A stretch of 64,000 bases of DNA from Tiliqua scincoides (Eukaryota; Chordata; Lepidosauria; Squamata; Scincidae). The notes under the pieces were generated by a model. The model made no database searches, had not been told where the DNA came from, and saw only the letters and a program-made list of their open reading frames with translations. The translations under genes and the position numbers were made by a program. How positions within the stretch are numbered: the first letter of the stretch is position 1; every line of letters starts with the position of its first letter. Location: positions 263,635,024 to 263,699,023 of the forward strand of contig NC_089822.1 of NCBI RefSeq assembly GCF_035046505.1. Reading direction: 5' to 3'. Positions 48,510 to 59,499 of the stretch are shown here, piece by piece.

Positions 48510-48619
48510 GGGAAGCTAAGCAGGGTCAGGCCTGGTTAGTACTTGGATGGGAGACCGCCTGGGAATACCGGGTGCTGTAGGCTTATACCATAGTCTTTCG
48601 AGGCTGAAGGTTGCCAACC
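48510..48619 (+). repeat. 5S rRNA-derived SINE, 5' truncated
   Basis: Starts GGAAGCTAAGCAGGGTCAGG and keeps the downstream 5S promoter box and the LINE-type tail TAGTCTTTCGAGGCTGAAGG. Confidence 0.85.
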
Positions 48620-48798
48620 AGCCAAGCAACCAGGGTCTCCACTTTTGCATGGGTTTTTTGTCTATTTGTCACACTGCCTACTAGCCATGCTTTTCCTTTT
48701 CAAAGAACAGTACTTGGTTAACATTATGTACATCACGGTGCACAGGAATGCCTCTTAATGGTGCCTCTTAATGACTAAGCTATAAGCATCCCAAACTT

Positions 48799-49319
48799 TG
48801 GAAAGTTCCAAAGTTCCAAACAACACAGTCCTGGAACGTGCTGGAATCCCTAGCATGTATTCACTGCTGAAACAGAGACGCCTGCGTTGGCTTGGTCATG
48901 TCGTGAGAATGGATGATGGCCGGATCCCAAAGGATCTCCTCTATGGAGAACTCGTGCAAGGAAAGCGCCCTACAGGTAGACCACAGCTGCGATACAAGGA
49001 CATCTGCAAGAGGGATCTGAAGGCCTTAGGGATGGACCTCAACAAGTGGGAAACCCTGGCCTCTGAGCGGCCCGCTTGGAGGCAGGCTGTGCAGCATGGC
49101 CTTTCCCAGTTTGAAGAGACACTTGGCCAACAGTCTGAGGCTAAGAGGCAAAGAAGGAAGGCCCATAGCCAGGGAGACAGACCAGGGACAGACTGCACTT
49201 GCTCCCGGCGTGGAAGGGATTGTCACTCCCGAATTGGCCTTTTCAGCCACACTAGACGCTGTGCCAGAACCACCTTTCAGAGCGCGATACCAGAGTCTTT
49301 CGAGACTGAAGGTTGCCAA
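48799..49319 (+). mobile_element. LINE 3' end (R4/Dong-like), longest copy
   Basis: Open for about 175 codons: NTVLERAGIPSMYSLLKQRR, GHVVRMDDGRIPKDLL, KDICKRDLKALGMDLNKWE, and a Cys-rich end. The 3' UTR is very short, and the 3' end TCGAGACTGAAGGTTGCCAA is shared with the 5S SINE. Confidence 0.7.
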
Positions 49320-49804
49320 TACAATATACAATAATATAAGCATCCCTTATTATGCTCCAGCAGACCTATTTTCATGTTTCCTGCTTGTGCTTTATTCAGG
49401 CAGTGGCATAATAAGAATAGGTTGTTCTTCTCTCCCATTGGGAGGCATTCTGCAGGGGAGGGAGTGGGGCAGGAAGGAGGTGGGACCATTGGAGCTTAGC
49501 TCCATTGGATCCAGAGCCTCTGTGTAGGGCTCGCTTGCTTTGAGTCTACGGTGACATTTGGGTCGCTGTCGAATCGAGCAGCCCCATTGTGGGGCTACTT
49601 GCTTTATCTGGGGGAAGGGGATGAAAGTCCCCTTCTCCTGAGGAGCCGGTGGCAGCTGCCTGGAGCATGCAGGATGTGATGGCACTGTGTTTGCGGCGCC
49701 ACTGCACCCCCGTGTGCTGGGCAGCTCGGGATTGGGCTGCCTGATTCTTAACTTGTTCCATAAAGTTGCACTTTGGGAGAAAGCACCGCAGAGGAAAGAC
49801 TACA

Positions 49805-50152
49805 CAGGCCTACAAAATTGAGGGTCAGAAAAGTTTTTCCCAGACTTTATGGTGGTTTGATATGAATTTGGGGTGGCAATTCCAAAAATGGCATCCATTT
49901 TGCCCTATCACGTCTAGTTTTGGAGATACAGTAAAACCTCATTAGTGAATGGTTCAGGCAGCTTCCTCATGAGGAAGCCATGGTGTAGGCTTCCTCATAA
50001 GGAAGCTGATTGAACCATTCGCTAAAGAGGCTATGCCGTGTCTCCAAAGCTAGACATGACAGGGCAAAACGGATGCCATTTTTGGAATCGGCACCCCAAA
50101 TATACCCAGGAATTGGTGTAACGTTGAAAGAAGCAAAATGTGTGTTGGCCTG
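49805..50152. repeat. Palindromic element with 110-nt arms
   Basis: Arms 49870-49979 and 49988-50097 are inverted copies (about 85 percent identical by eye) around an 8-nt loop. The outer ends read CAGGCCTAC and, inverted, CAGGCCAAC. The flanking segment is continuous in the units at 33.6 kb and 63.1 kb, so the element inserted only here. Confidence 0.7.
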
Positions 50153-50344
50153 CGCTATCAAGTCTTTCGGCTCCTTTCATGGGCGCTCCCATGTCTGACC
50201 CAAACTCTTCTCATAGTTGAGACCGGGGCCAGCTTTAAGTCAATTGCTCCCAACTGGGCCCCAGCCTAAGGACCCACCACCCTAGGGGTAATCTACTCTT
50301 ACATGCAGTTTTATTTTCAAGTGTACTTAGATTCATTTGGTCAA

Positions 50345-50620
50345 TTAAGGGCACAATCCTGACTGATCCTTGGGCCAGTCAAGTCCCTTGCACCAGCCCA
50401 GGAGGGTCACAAATGTGCCATAAAGCACATTTGCGCCTCCTCAAGAGTTGGCTAGGCTGGCGAGGGACGTGTGCCGCACCACAGAGGATGAATCCAGCCT
50501 CTGCACCGACTTGGGTAGGGAGGGTTGCGTCAGCTGAGCTCGCTAAAATAAGGGTCTAGGGAGGGCGGGGAGGAGGTGGGGCGGGAAGAGGCATTCCAGG
50601 ACAGGGGGAGGGCAGGTGGA
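50345..50620 (+). repeat. Part of the GC-rich 540-bp element
   Basis: GGGCACAATCCTGACTG start and the GCACATTTGCGCCTCCTC block match one half of the copies at 54509 and 55852. Confidence 0.45.
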
Positions 50621-50949
50621 AGGCAGTCCACAGAGACATAAAGTCTATACTAAATTTTATTTGTAGCACAAAGATTCTACTAGAATTTGTAGCACAAAGA
50701 TTGGCTGTGAACCTGGGTCCTTGCAAAAAATGTTTCCAATTGGGCCCTGCAGCTCTTATGCAGTTGAGGCTGCAATCCTAACCACACTTTCCTGAGAGTA
50801 AGCCCCATTGAATAAAATAGGACTTACTTCTGAGTAGACCTGGTTAGGATTGTGCCCTGCGACACATAATGGGTCTTACTTTTCTCAGAGTTCCCTGATT
50901 AGTGATAACCCCCTCTCTCCAAGAGACATTTCTCCCATTTTTAGGGAAA

Positions 50950-51175
50950 TTGAATAATTTCTTTCCCATTCAGGACCTCTGATGGTGCAAATTGCACTCT
51001 CTGTCCAAAGCATTTCCTAGTCTGAGAACATTCATACAGTTCCTCTCTGGGTGAATTATCAGATTTCCTGTTTGTGCTACTCCACCAGTGAAGCTTTTCT
51101 TAACAGAGGAAACATACATGTAGTTTCTCCCTTGCATGAAGGTTCAGATATTTTTTTGAAGATGATCTACTATTT
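50950..51175 (-). pseudogene. Decayed zinc-finger remnant
   Basis: On the minus strand, pieces such as YECSQTRKCFGQRV still resemble a C2H2 finger, but frame and Cys/His spacing are lost. A related remnant is at 63377-63608. Both lie in the 3' flank of a unit, so they were probably duplicated with it. Confidence 0.45.
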
Positions 51176-51268
51176 CCCACCCCTCAGCACATTCATATTA
51201 TCTCTCTTCAACATGTGGTCCCCAATGTCTCTTTAGTGTTGCCCTATTTCCCACCCTTAGGACATTAA

Positions 51269-51448
51269 GGGCGCAGTCCTAACCCACTTTCCAACACCGA
51301 CATAAGGGTAATGCAACTTTGAGTTAAGGGAACACACATTGCCATACCTTGAGGAGGCCTCCGTGACTACCCCCCAACTGCAGGATGCAGCACATGCCCC
51401 ACTAGCACAGCTATGCCAGAGCTGGAAAATTGGTTGGGATTGCACCCT
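51269..51448. repeat. Palindromic MITE copy
   Basis: Same family as 5280-5460; starts GGGCGCAGTCCTAACCCAC. Confidence 0.6.
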
Positions 51449-52095
51449 AACAAGGACATGATCACTGGTGTACCTGGGTGGGGAGTCATGGAAGGGCTAA
51501 TGCCCCAGCGTGCTACATCTATGGGGGTGCCAACCAGCCCCCCTATTGCCATCTCTGCCACCACTGCCTTTGGCCATGCCCCCGGAGACCTTCTGAGGAG
51601 GACCAGGGAGGCTGCACACAGCCTCCACCGACTTCCGAAGGACCTTTAAAGGTCACTTATGGTTTTCGTTAGGAAACTGCAAGTGACGTTTAAAAGCCCT
51701 CCAGAGGCTACAGAAGGCCTGTGGAGGGCCAGAGGAGACTGTACGTACCCCAGACGCAATCGTAAGGGGTGCAACCGGTAGGAGGGACATGTTCCAGTCC
51801 TGGCCCCGGGTGGCACAGGAGCCTGGATCACAAGTGGGCATGATGCCTATGAGATACGTTTTTTCCATACTCCCTGCCATTCATTCTGGCCCCTGCTAAG
51901 AATTCTCCTCATTGATCATTGCTCTTGCCACAGCAAAAGGCAGAGGGATGAACTTTGCCCATGCTCTGATCACTGCCGTTCTTCCACCTCCTTTCTTGCT
52001 GGGTTTCCTCTCACTCCAACTGATTCAGGCTGACAGGTAAACTTGTTTCAATTCCATAAGACAAAACAATATGCAGGACTTGTTCATCTGAATCC

Positions 52096-52101
52096 TTTAT
52101 T
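52096..52101 (-). terminator. Candidate polyadenylation signal of gene D
   Basis: AATAAA on the minus strand, about 480 nt past the stop of gene D. Position is plausible; no transcript evidence. Confidence 0.3.
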
Positions 52102-52412
52102 CTACAGCTGCCAGTCACAGTGTCGGGCACAGAGCTCCATAGGGCTCTGAGGACTTTTCCTATCCTAGGCCAAGTTAATGAACAGTGACCACCATTTATC
52201 AGCCAGTCAATACACAGTTACACAGCATGGAACCCATCAAAGTTCAAACTCCTTCCCTGTAACCCTACTTCAAATGAGTGCAGCATAAATCAACCAAGTT
52301 ATTACAAACAAGGCAAAATATAATAGAGAAATTCGTTCATGTTTTAACTGTGTGTATTTTATATTGTCCATTGTCTCTATCTCCTGGAAATTGTTTTATG
52401 CCAATAAAGGTC

Positions 52413-52414
<2 letters not shown>

Positions 52415-52466
<52 letters not shown>
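52415..52466. repeat. (TCAA)n microsatellite
   Basis: About 13 TCAA units, in the probable 3' UTR of gene D. Confidence 0.95.
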
Positions 52467-52467
<1 letters not shown>

Positions 52468-52578
52468 CAGAGAAATTAACATAGTTTGAAATAACATTGC
52501 ACCTTCATTCTTTTAATCGCTGATATATTGTTAATTCTATATGGGTTCTTTGGTGGCTAATCAGTGCTGGTTTCCCAT

Positions 52579-53873
52579 TTAAGCCTTTTGGACACATAGG
52601 ACACCCATAAGATTTCTCTCAGCGTGAGTTTTTTGATGTCTTATTAAATCTGATCTCTGACAGAAGCTTTTTCCACATTCAGGGCATTGGTGAGGATTCT
52701 GTCCTGTGTGGAGCTTCTGATGGGTTAAGAAATATGATCTCCGAGAGAAGCTTTTTCCACACTCGGGACACTGGTGTGGTTTCTCTCCTGTGTGGATTAT
52801 CTGATGGGCCAACAAATACGGTCTCCGAGAGAAGCTTTTCCCACAGTTGGGACACCTGTGAGGTTTTACTCCAGTATGAAGTTTCTGATGCCTTGATAAA
52901 TACGATCTCCGAGAAAAGCTTTTTCCACAAGTGTGGCATTTGTAAGGCTTCTCTCCTTTATGGATCATTTGATGGGTTAACATGCTTGATCTGTGAGCAA
53001 AGCCTTTTCCACAGGTGGGACACTTGTGATGCTTCTCTCCAGTGTGAGTGTTCTGATGGATGATCAGAGTGGATCTCTGAGAGAAAGTCTTTCCACACAC
53101 AGAACACTGGTGTGGTTTCTTTCCTGTGTGGACCATCTGATGGGTTACTAAAGCTGATCTCTGAGAGAAGCTTTTTCCACAGTGGGGGCATCTGTGAGGT
53201 TTCTCTCCTGTGTGGACCATCTGATGGGTTAACAAAGTTGATTTATAAGAGAAATTTTTTCCACACTCAGGACACTGATGTGGTTCCTTCCCAGTGTGGA
53301 TCATCTTATGTCGTAATAAATCGGAACTCTGAGAAAAACATTTTCCGCAACTAGAGCATCTGTAAGTCTTTTCTACACTATGATTTAGCTGGTGTTTCGG
53401 AAATGACTTAGAATGGAGAGCCTCCCCAAACTCTGGGTCATCGTGATTCTTTTCTTCCATGTGGCTGCGGTGATGTTTACCAAGCTTTGATCTTGGCTGG
53501 ATCTTTTCCCCCAATGGGGGGCTGTCACTGCATTCTTCTACAGTGTGTTCAAAAACAAGTCCTGTTCTCGAAGGTACCAGAAGATGGTACATTCTGTCAT
53601 ATTTGAAAAACGATGCCTTTCCCCCCTCTGAATCCACTGGGCTGGGATTGCTACAGGCAGCTCCAAGTCCTTGTGTGAGCTCATCAGATTCTTTGCATCC
53701 CATAAGGGGCTCCGTTCCCTGCTCTCTGCTGGCCTCGCATCTTTCCTCCTTCACCTCAGGTGTCACCAGCACCTTCTCTTGGGTTCTCCCTGGTCCCCTC
53801 CTGGGTGTTTCCACTGGATCACTTCCTCCAAGATGAGAATTGTTCACCTTGAGTTGAGTTCTCTTCCCATCAC
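52579..53873 (-). CDS. Gene D zinc-finger exon, 9 C2H2 fingers
   Basis: Acceptor GTCTTTTCAG, 1295 nt. Linker (GDGKRTQLKVNN, TPRRGPGRTQEK, VKEERCEAS), then nine intact fingers at about 52612-53363. Helix residues -1 to 6: QSSDLLR, YKSTLLT, QRSALVT, QRSTLII, HRSSMLT, RRSYLSR, RRPYLLA, RRSYFLT, QRSDLIR. Fingers 2-6 match C exactly at these positions, and 7-9 correspond to C fingers 11-13. Confidence 0.95.
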
Positions 53874-56800
53874 CTGAAAAGACAGAGAGAAAAAATTTGT
53901 CTACATTCTGGTGACCTCTTTTCAAGCTTCCTGCAACTTCCTCCTTCCCAGCTTTCCCCTTCTGCCCATTTCCCTTGGAGTGCACTGAAAACATGCAAGA
54001 TCCCTTGAGGAGACAGGGTGTGGAGTCAACAATGGCACCTTGCTCTGAAAGATCTGGGAAACATGGGGTTAACACCTCTGCTAACTGAGTAAGAGGCACT
54101 TTTTCAAGTGGGTGCTCCTCTTTTTTTAGCAGGGGGAGAGTAACTGGCCCACCTCACCCCAGCAGTGTCTTTTCTAGTGGTTGTCTGCTGGTGTTGCATC
54201 TTTTTAGATTGTGAGCCCTTTGGGGACAGGGAGCCATTAGGTATTTGATTTTTCTCTGTAAACCGCTTTGCGAACTTTTTGTTGAAAAGCGGTATATAAA
54301 TACTGTTAATAATAATAAGTTAATAATAACACAACGGTCTTAGAATGCAGTGAGTGTGCTATACAGTTGCAGCCACTTGAAGCCAACAGGGCCCTCAGGG
54401 ATAAAAGCAGCACATGGAAGAGGGAGAGTTTTATAGGTAGTGGAAGGATGGAAGGTTGGAAGAAAGAAGGAGAGAGGACAAACTGACTGACTGGCGGATT
54501 GACTAACTAAGGGTGCAATCCTAACTGGCAGTTATGCCGGCATAGGAGTCCTGGGAGGAGGAAGCCTCTGTGGGAGGAAGCTGTGCCGGCACATCCAGAT
54601 GTGCTGACACACGGAGGCTGGCAGAAGCCTCTGTGGCGGCTTCCTCCCTGCCACTTGTGCCAGGGCACCCGCACCGACACAAGTGCGAAGGCAGGCGTGG
54701 GGGGCGGGGCAGAGGTAGGAGGGGGGTGATTCTGGGTGGGGGGAGGGCAGGCAATGGGCGGGGCTGGGACGGGTGTGCAGGGAGCTAGGGGTGGGGCTGG
54801 GTCCCAGTGATTATAACGCATTCCAACCCCCGTCCCCGGGGAGAATGGAGCGGCTTCAAGCAGCTCCGCTCTCCTCGGACTTGCACCACCTCTGAGGTGA
54901 CCCATTGGGGCCAGCAGCCCTAACCCAGGAGTAAGGGGAAGAGCTTCCCCTTGCCTCTGGCTGAGCCGCTGCTGGCCAGTAACCTGCATTGGATGCAGCA
55001 TAAGCCTCCTGGCTTGCCTGCTCCAGCGCGGGTTTGGATTGCGCCCTAACTCACTGACTAGCAAAATGACTACCTGAACGCTGTACCTAGAAGAGCTGTA
55101 CCTAGAAGAGTGGCTGCTTGGAGAACTGGGAGGAGGGACCCTGCAGCCTCCCAGAGAACCTACTAACTAATTACCTTCCCGTTGGGATTCAGTAGTAGTA
55201 GTACGCCGCTAGAGCTAGCTGTGCTTGAGCCAGGGGGACTAATTAGCGGAACATAAGTGGACATAAGTTCTCTAGACCCAGTTTGGAAAGGGATTTCGGC
55301 AAAACACGGCTTTACTGCGTTTACTGGAGCGGAGCAGAGCAGGTCCTTACCCAGGGAATCCACATTTTCACCACCCTCCTGAAGAACTTTCCAGAATATG
55401 GTCTGTTGGCTTGGCTGCACTGGAGTCTGCTCGACCACGTGCAAAGGCAGCCCCATCTTCTGCGAGTTCATCGCCTGCAGGAAAAAGGCAAGCATCCGTG
55501 CTCTCACTTCAAATTCTGTTGCACAAGGAATCGTATCATTCGTAGATATAAGATCCTGCCCTTTTAGCTCCAACATCCAAAAGTATCAAGACAGTCTTTT
55601 CTTTCACAAATGGAACTCAGCATGCGACAATAAATTAACCAAGGTACGCAAGGACAGGGGAGCCAGCCATTCGGTGTGTTATCGTTTTGCTGTATGTTGC
55701 ATGGTCATAGGTAGCACGCATGCAGAATGCAGCGGCTGACATGGCTGCTGAAGCTGAATGGTCCTACTCCTGCCAGCCCCCCTGCTTTGGCAGTTGCAAT
55801 GCTGGCCAGTTCGGTTCTGGGCTCAAGGCAAGATGTTGGTTTAGATATCTAAGGCTGCAATCCTAACCCGCGCTGGAGCAGGCAAGCCAAGAGGCTTGCG
55901 CTGCATCCAACAAGGGATTGCAGCGAGCAGCGGCTCAGCCATGGGCAAGGGGAAGCTCTTCTTACCCGTGGGTAAGGACTGCGCACCCCATGGGTCTCCT
56001 TGGACCTGCGCCACCTCCAGAGGTGGCGCAAGTCTGAGCAGAGCGGAGCAGCTTGAAGCCGCTCCACTCGCCCCAGGGACGGGGGTTGGGATCCAGCACA
56101 ACCGCCCTCCCCCTGGGCCCGCTCTCCCCCCGCCCAGTAACGCCCCCTCCTGCCCCCTCCCCACGCCCCCCCCACACCTACCTTTGCTGCTCATGTCAGC
56201 ACGCTCGCACCAACACAAGCAGCAGCGCAGGAGCCGTGGTGGAGGCTTCTGCCTCCATCCGTGTGTCGGCGCATCTGAATGCGCCAACGCGGCTCCCGCC
56301 TGAGGAGGCGCAAACGTGCTTTATGGCACGTTTGCGACCCTCCAGGGCCACCTATACCGGCATGACTGCCGGTTAGGATTGTGCCTGAAAGTGCTTTATG
56401 GCTTGGGACCAGCACCTCCTTCTGTATAATCTGACCTGTCTGCTTTGGTCATCTGAGAGGGCCTGAAAATAGCATATAAATCAAACAAAGAAAGAAATAT
56501 TTGAAAAAGAAAAGTTGGAACTGTATATTAGAACCTAGGTCGCTTCTCAAGAGTTAAGTGCATGGAAGACTGAAGACAAAGATTCCAACTGTGGTGGTAA
56601 GATGCAGGAGGGGGCTAATGTCTACACATGTGCATTGGTCCTGGTGAATCCATGCACAAGATCCACTTGGCACCTCCCCAGAGAGATTTTCCAGGGAGAG
56701 CATCTGTAAAAATCAAAGCTGTCCCCAGGGCTGGCCAAAGATCTCCTGTCACCTGAGGCAGTGTGGCAAATGCTGTCCATTCATCACTGCTATTGTGCCA

Positions 56801-58819
56801 GACACTTCTCCTCTCACTCCCCAGAGTATAAAAAAGGCCAAGGAACAGATGAGGTCCAAAAGGTCATAAAGCCGAGTGGATGGATGTAGGTGCCATACCT
56901 GAGACAAACACCTCATTTGGCCCCATAATGGACAGGCCCTGGTTATCTCTGACACAAGAATGTTGGTTGCCACTTGGTTCATATGTCTGCCCTGCACAAA
57001 CTAACCTGCTCCACTTGGACGCCAAGAGCCTTGTTCAGCTCAACTTGTTCAGCCATGTCCTGATCTTCTGGGGGAAGCAACAAAGTTGAACGTGCGATTC
57101 CAGTGCCTGTATGGGATGGAAGGGCCTTTTTACAGAGAAGGAAGATTGGTCATCCTTAGAAGTGGCAATAGGCAAACCTGGGCTGTCTTCTGTCTCTAGG
57201 ACATTTGTGTTGGATGCAGTGAATCAAGTTGCCCCTGTTCAGATTCCCTAGGGATTATCCGACTGGGCAAGCTGGCTGAGCAGAATGGCTGTCCTTGGGC
57301 AGAAGAGGGAAGTCTGACGGATGCCTTCTTGCCCTCTGCATCACGACTTGCAACCGCCCAAACTCCCCCCTCCACATGGCTGCTAAAGATACAGGTCTTT
57401 ACATTCCACACCCTCATCCTGACAGCACTTAAGGTCACTTGTTGAACCCTTACCTGGCACAGCGACCTCTCCATCAGTGTTCTGCTGGATGTCCCTGAAT
57501 CTCTCTGTCTGTTCTTTGCAGATCCCCCCCTGCACCATGTCCAAGGGCTCCTCCTTTACATCCAGGGGACCCACAGCCCAGTCTTGCAATGGCTCCTGAA
57601 GCAGTGAAGAAAACCTCACTCAGAACACTGCGACTAGGGACAAGAGACACATCCTGCTCCCATACACCCTATTCCCTTAGTTGCAGAGTTCCAGTAGGTT
57701 GCAGAGTTCTCAGTAGGGTGAAGCTGAGCCAACAATGTAACTGACAGCCTGTGTCTGCCTCCTCAGAACTAAATCCCATTCTAAATGATGGGACTTGCTC
57801 CCAGATCAGTGTTCTGCGAAGGAGTCCATAGTCCAAAATGTCATGGCAGAATGGCACAGTAGGATCAAAGCATCTTTGGAATCATTAACAAATGATTATA
57901 ATTCAATTAATATTAATATAATTACTGATTATTGAGTATCAGTACAGTTGTTATCGGAACTGGGTGTCTTCTCTTGCTTTTTACTTCTACAGAAAGTAGG
58001 ATGCAAAAATCAGGTCCATTGAAAAAATTCACTAAAGTGTAAGTCTGAACATTGTATCTAATGGTCAGTGGGAGGAGGAAGGATTGTCAGGAGGGTTTTA
58101 GCCTTTCCTACCCAAATTTACTTATCTGCAGCCTAGCTGGAGACTGACCAACTCCACATTCCTTATCTGGTTAGCAACCTTGGTATTGACCTCACCTGCC
58201 ATGTCCCCGTCTCAGCCTCCGTCCGGCTCATCAGGAAATCCTCCAGCAGGGCCACAGCCTGGACACCACTGTCTGGCCCTCCTGCCCGGATCCAGCCCTG
58301 GACGTCCACCGGCAGGCTGGCCAGGAACTGCTCCAGGATCAGCAGCTCCAGGATCTGCTCCTTCGTGTGCCTCTCTGGCTTCAGCCACTGGCAGCAAAGC
58401 TCCTGCAGTTGCCTGTACATCCTTCGCGGGTCTCCCAGCTCCGGACAGCAGAACTGCCGGAAGTGCTGGCGCTGTGCCTCCCGCCTCAGGGCATCCCCTC
58501 TCAGGATGGCAGCCTTCACTTTCCCATAGTCCTCCTTGTCTCTGGCTGCCAGGAGGCTGAAGGCCTGCTGGGCTTCTCCACTCAGGGCGGGCAGGAGCCG
58601 AGCCACCCACTCTCCTCGGGGCCACCGACAGGCTGCAGCCACTTGCTCAAAGGAGGCCAGGAAGGCCTTGGCATCATCCCAGGGTGCAGCCTCTGATAGG
58701 TGGGGGGTCCCCCATGCCAAGTGTGGAGTGTGCAAGGAATTGAGGAACTCCTGCCATTGGGCCTCCCAGCGCTGCTGCCTCCCCCTGCCTGGCTCTTCTT
58801 GGCCCTCCTGTGGCTCCAT
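52579..58819 (-). CDS. Gene D: SCAN-C2H2 zinc-finger protein, 9 fingers
   Basis: Exons 58196-58819, 57454-57595, 57006-57067, 55351-55474 and 52579-53873 sum to 2247 nt, 748 residues. The 66-nt exon 5 is absent, and exon 4 splices to the finger exon in frame (phase 1 to 1). SCAN core at about residues 117-200; nine fingers. Start at the ATG 58819 (MEPQEGQEEPG), the same internal Met as in C. The ancestral ATG survives at 58879 but is followed after five codons by a stop, making a small upstream reading frame. A GC-rich first exon with a donor at 59839 lies upstream. Closest paralogue: gene C. Confidence 0.8.
54079..54320 (+). repeat. tRNA-like SINE, full copy
   Basis: Same family as 3820-4082. 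It lies in the interval where exon 5 of gene D should be. Confidence 0.55.
54509..55048 (+). repeat. GC-rich 540-bp element, forward copy
   Basis: Starts GGGTGCAATCCTAACTGGCA and ends GTTTGGATTGCGCCCT. Not recognised as a known class; no coding capacity. Short imperfect inverted ends suggest a DNA transposon derivative. Confidence 0.5.
55351..55474 (-). CDS. Gene D exon 4
   Basis: 124 nt, acceptor TTCCTGCAG, donor CTGG/GTAAGG. Reads AMNSQKMGLPLHVVEQTPVQ and then FWKVLQEGGENVDSL. It sits between two inverted GC-rich repeat elements. Confidence 0.78.
55852..56388 (-). repeat. GC-rich 540-bp element, inverted copy
   Basis: Reverse orientation of the element at 54509-55048. Starts CTGCAATCCTAACCCGCGCT and ends ACTGCCGGTTAGGATTGTGC. 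With its partner it brackets exon 4 of gene D. Confidence 0.5.
57006..57067 (-). CDS. Gene D small exon 3
   Basis: 62 nt, one codon longer than its paralogues. Acceptor CCCCCAG, donor CAG/GTTAGT. Reads DQDMAEQVELNKALGVQVEQ. Phase 1 to 0. Confidence 0.65.
57454..57595 (-). CDS. Gene D linker exon (VKEEPLD)
   Basis: 142 nt, acceptor GCTTCAG, donor CCAG/GTAAGG. Reads EPLQDWAVGPLDVKEEPLDM and ends VAVP. Phase 0 to 1. Confidence 0.8.
58196..58819 (-). CDS. Gene D exon with SCAN domain
   Basis: 208 residues. FEQVAAACRWPRGEW, ALSGEAQQAF and the SCAN core (HFRQFCCPE, LKPERHTKEQILELL, LEQFLASLP, LLEDFLMS). Donor CAG/GTGAGG, phase 0. A stretch of well over 100 nt around 58510-58680 matches gene A base for base by eye. 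Confidence 0.88.
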
Positions 58820-58861
58820 CACAGATTTAGACTGAACTTTGCCTGGGGCTCTTCTGGACCT

Positions 58862-58879
58862 TCAGGTTTCCTCTTTCAT
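58862..58879 (-). promoter_or_regulatory. Short upstream reading frame of gene D
   Basis: ATG followed by four codons and a stop (MKEET), in the same frame as and 60 nt 5' of the start I chose for gene D. It is the remnant of the ancestral start kept in A and B, where the frame continues. If transcribed, it could lower translation of the main frame; that is inference. Confidence 0.6.
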
Positions 58880-58959
58880 GGTTTTGCTCACAGCTCCATT
58901 CCTGCAACTACAGAAAGAGAGGCTGGAGTTGGTCTTCTGGAACAGCTGATTTAGACAGA

Positions 58960-58960
<1 letters not shown>

Positions 58961-59001
<41 letters not shown>

Positions 59002-59105
59002 CCACTTTTCAATGGAAAGCTCACAAAGCGGTTTACAGAGAAAATCAAACAAACTCATGGCTCCCTGTCCCAAAGGGCTCACAATCTAGAAAGATGCAAA
59101 ATATT
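58961..59105 (-). repeat. (ATT)n run and SINE tail
   Basis: About 13 ATT units followed by the reversed SINE tail (CACAAAGCGGTTTACAGAG). Probably in the 5' UTR of gene D. Confidence 0.55.
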
Positions 59106-59499
59106 TGCTCTCTAATCCTTGATCTTTCTGAAGGAGGGAGGAAGAAATGACCTAATTTCTGCCTGCTTTGTCCTCCCAAAAGGGAGGCTCAGGGCTGATG
59201 TGTCTGACCTGCTGGCAAAAGAGCTGCAAGTCCAGGCGGCCCAAAGCATCACCTGAAAGCCTTGGGAGCTGAAGGGGGATTTTCTTCTGGAAACTCACTG
59301 AAACTCAGCGGAGCATTTAAAACACAAAGGGGAGGAAAGGGGCATGTATTGGGGACAGACACCCCAGTGGGATCTCCAAGGGCTGGGGGAACAGGTGAAG
59401 TTTCACCAAGGGAGACCTGTTGAATTTCCGCCTGCCACGAAAAAGCACCAGCATCATGCCAGGAGAAGGTGGCAACCTGGGGGGTGTCTGAGGGGTCTG

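Noticed and set aside
54340-55330. Possible LTR split by the GC-rich element
   Set aside because: A TATAAA-like box and a promising flank are there, but neither end nor a family could be recognised.
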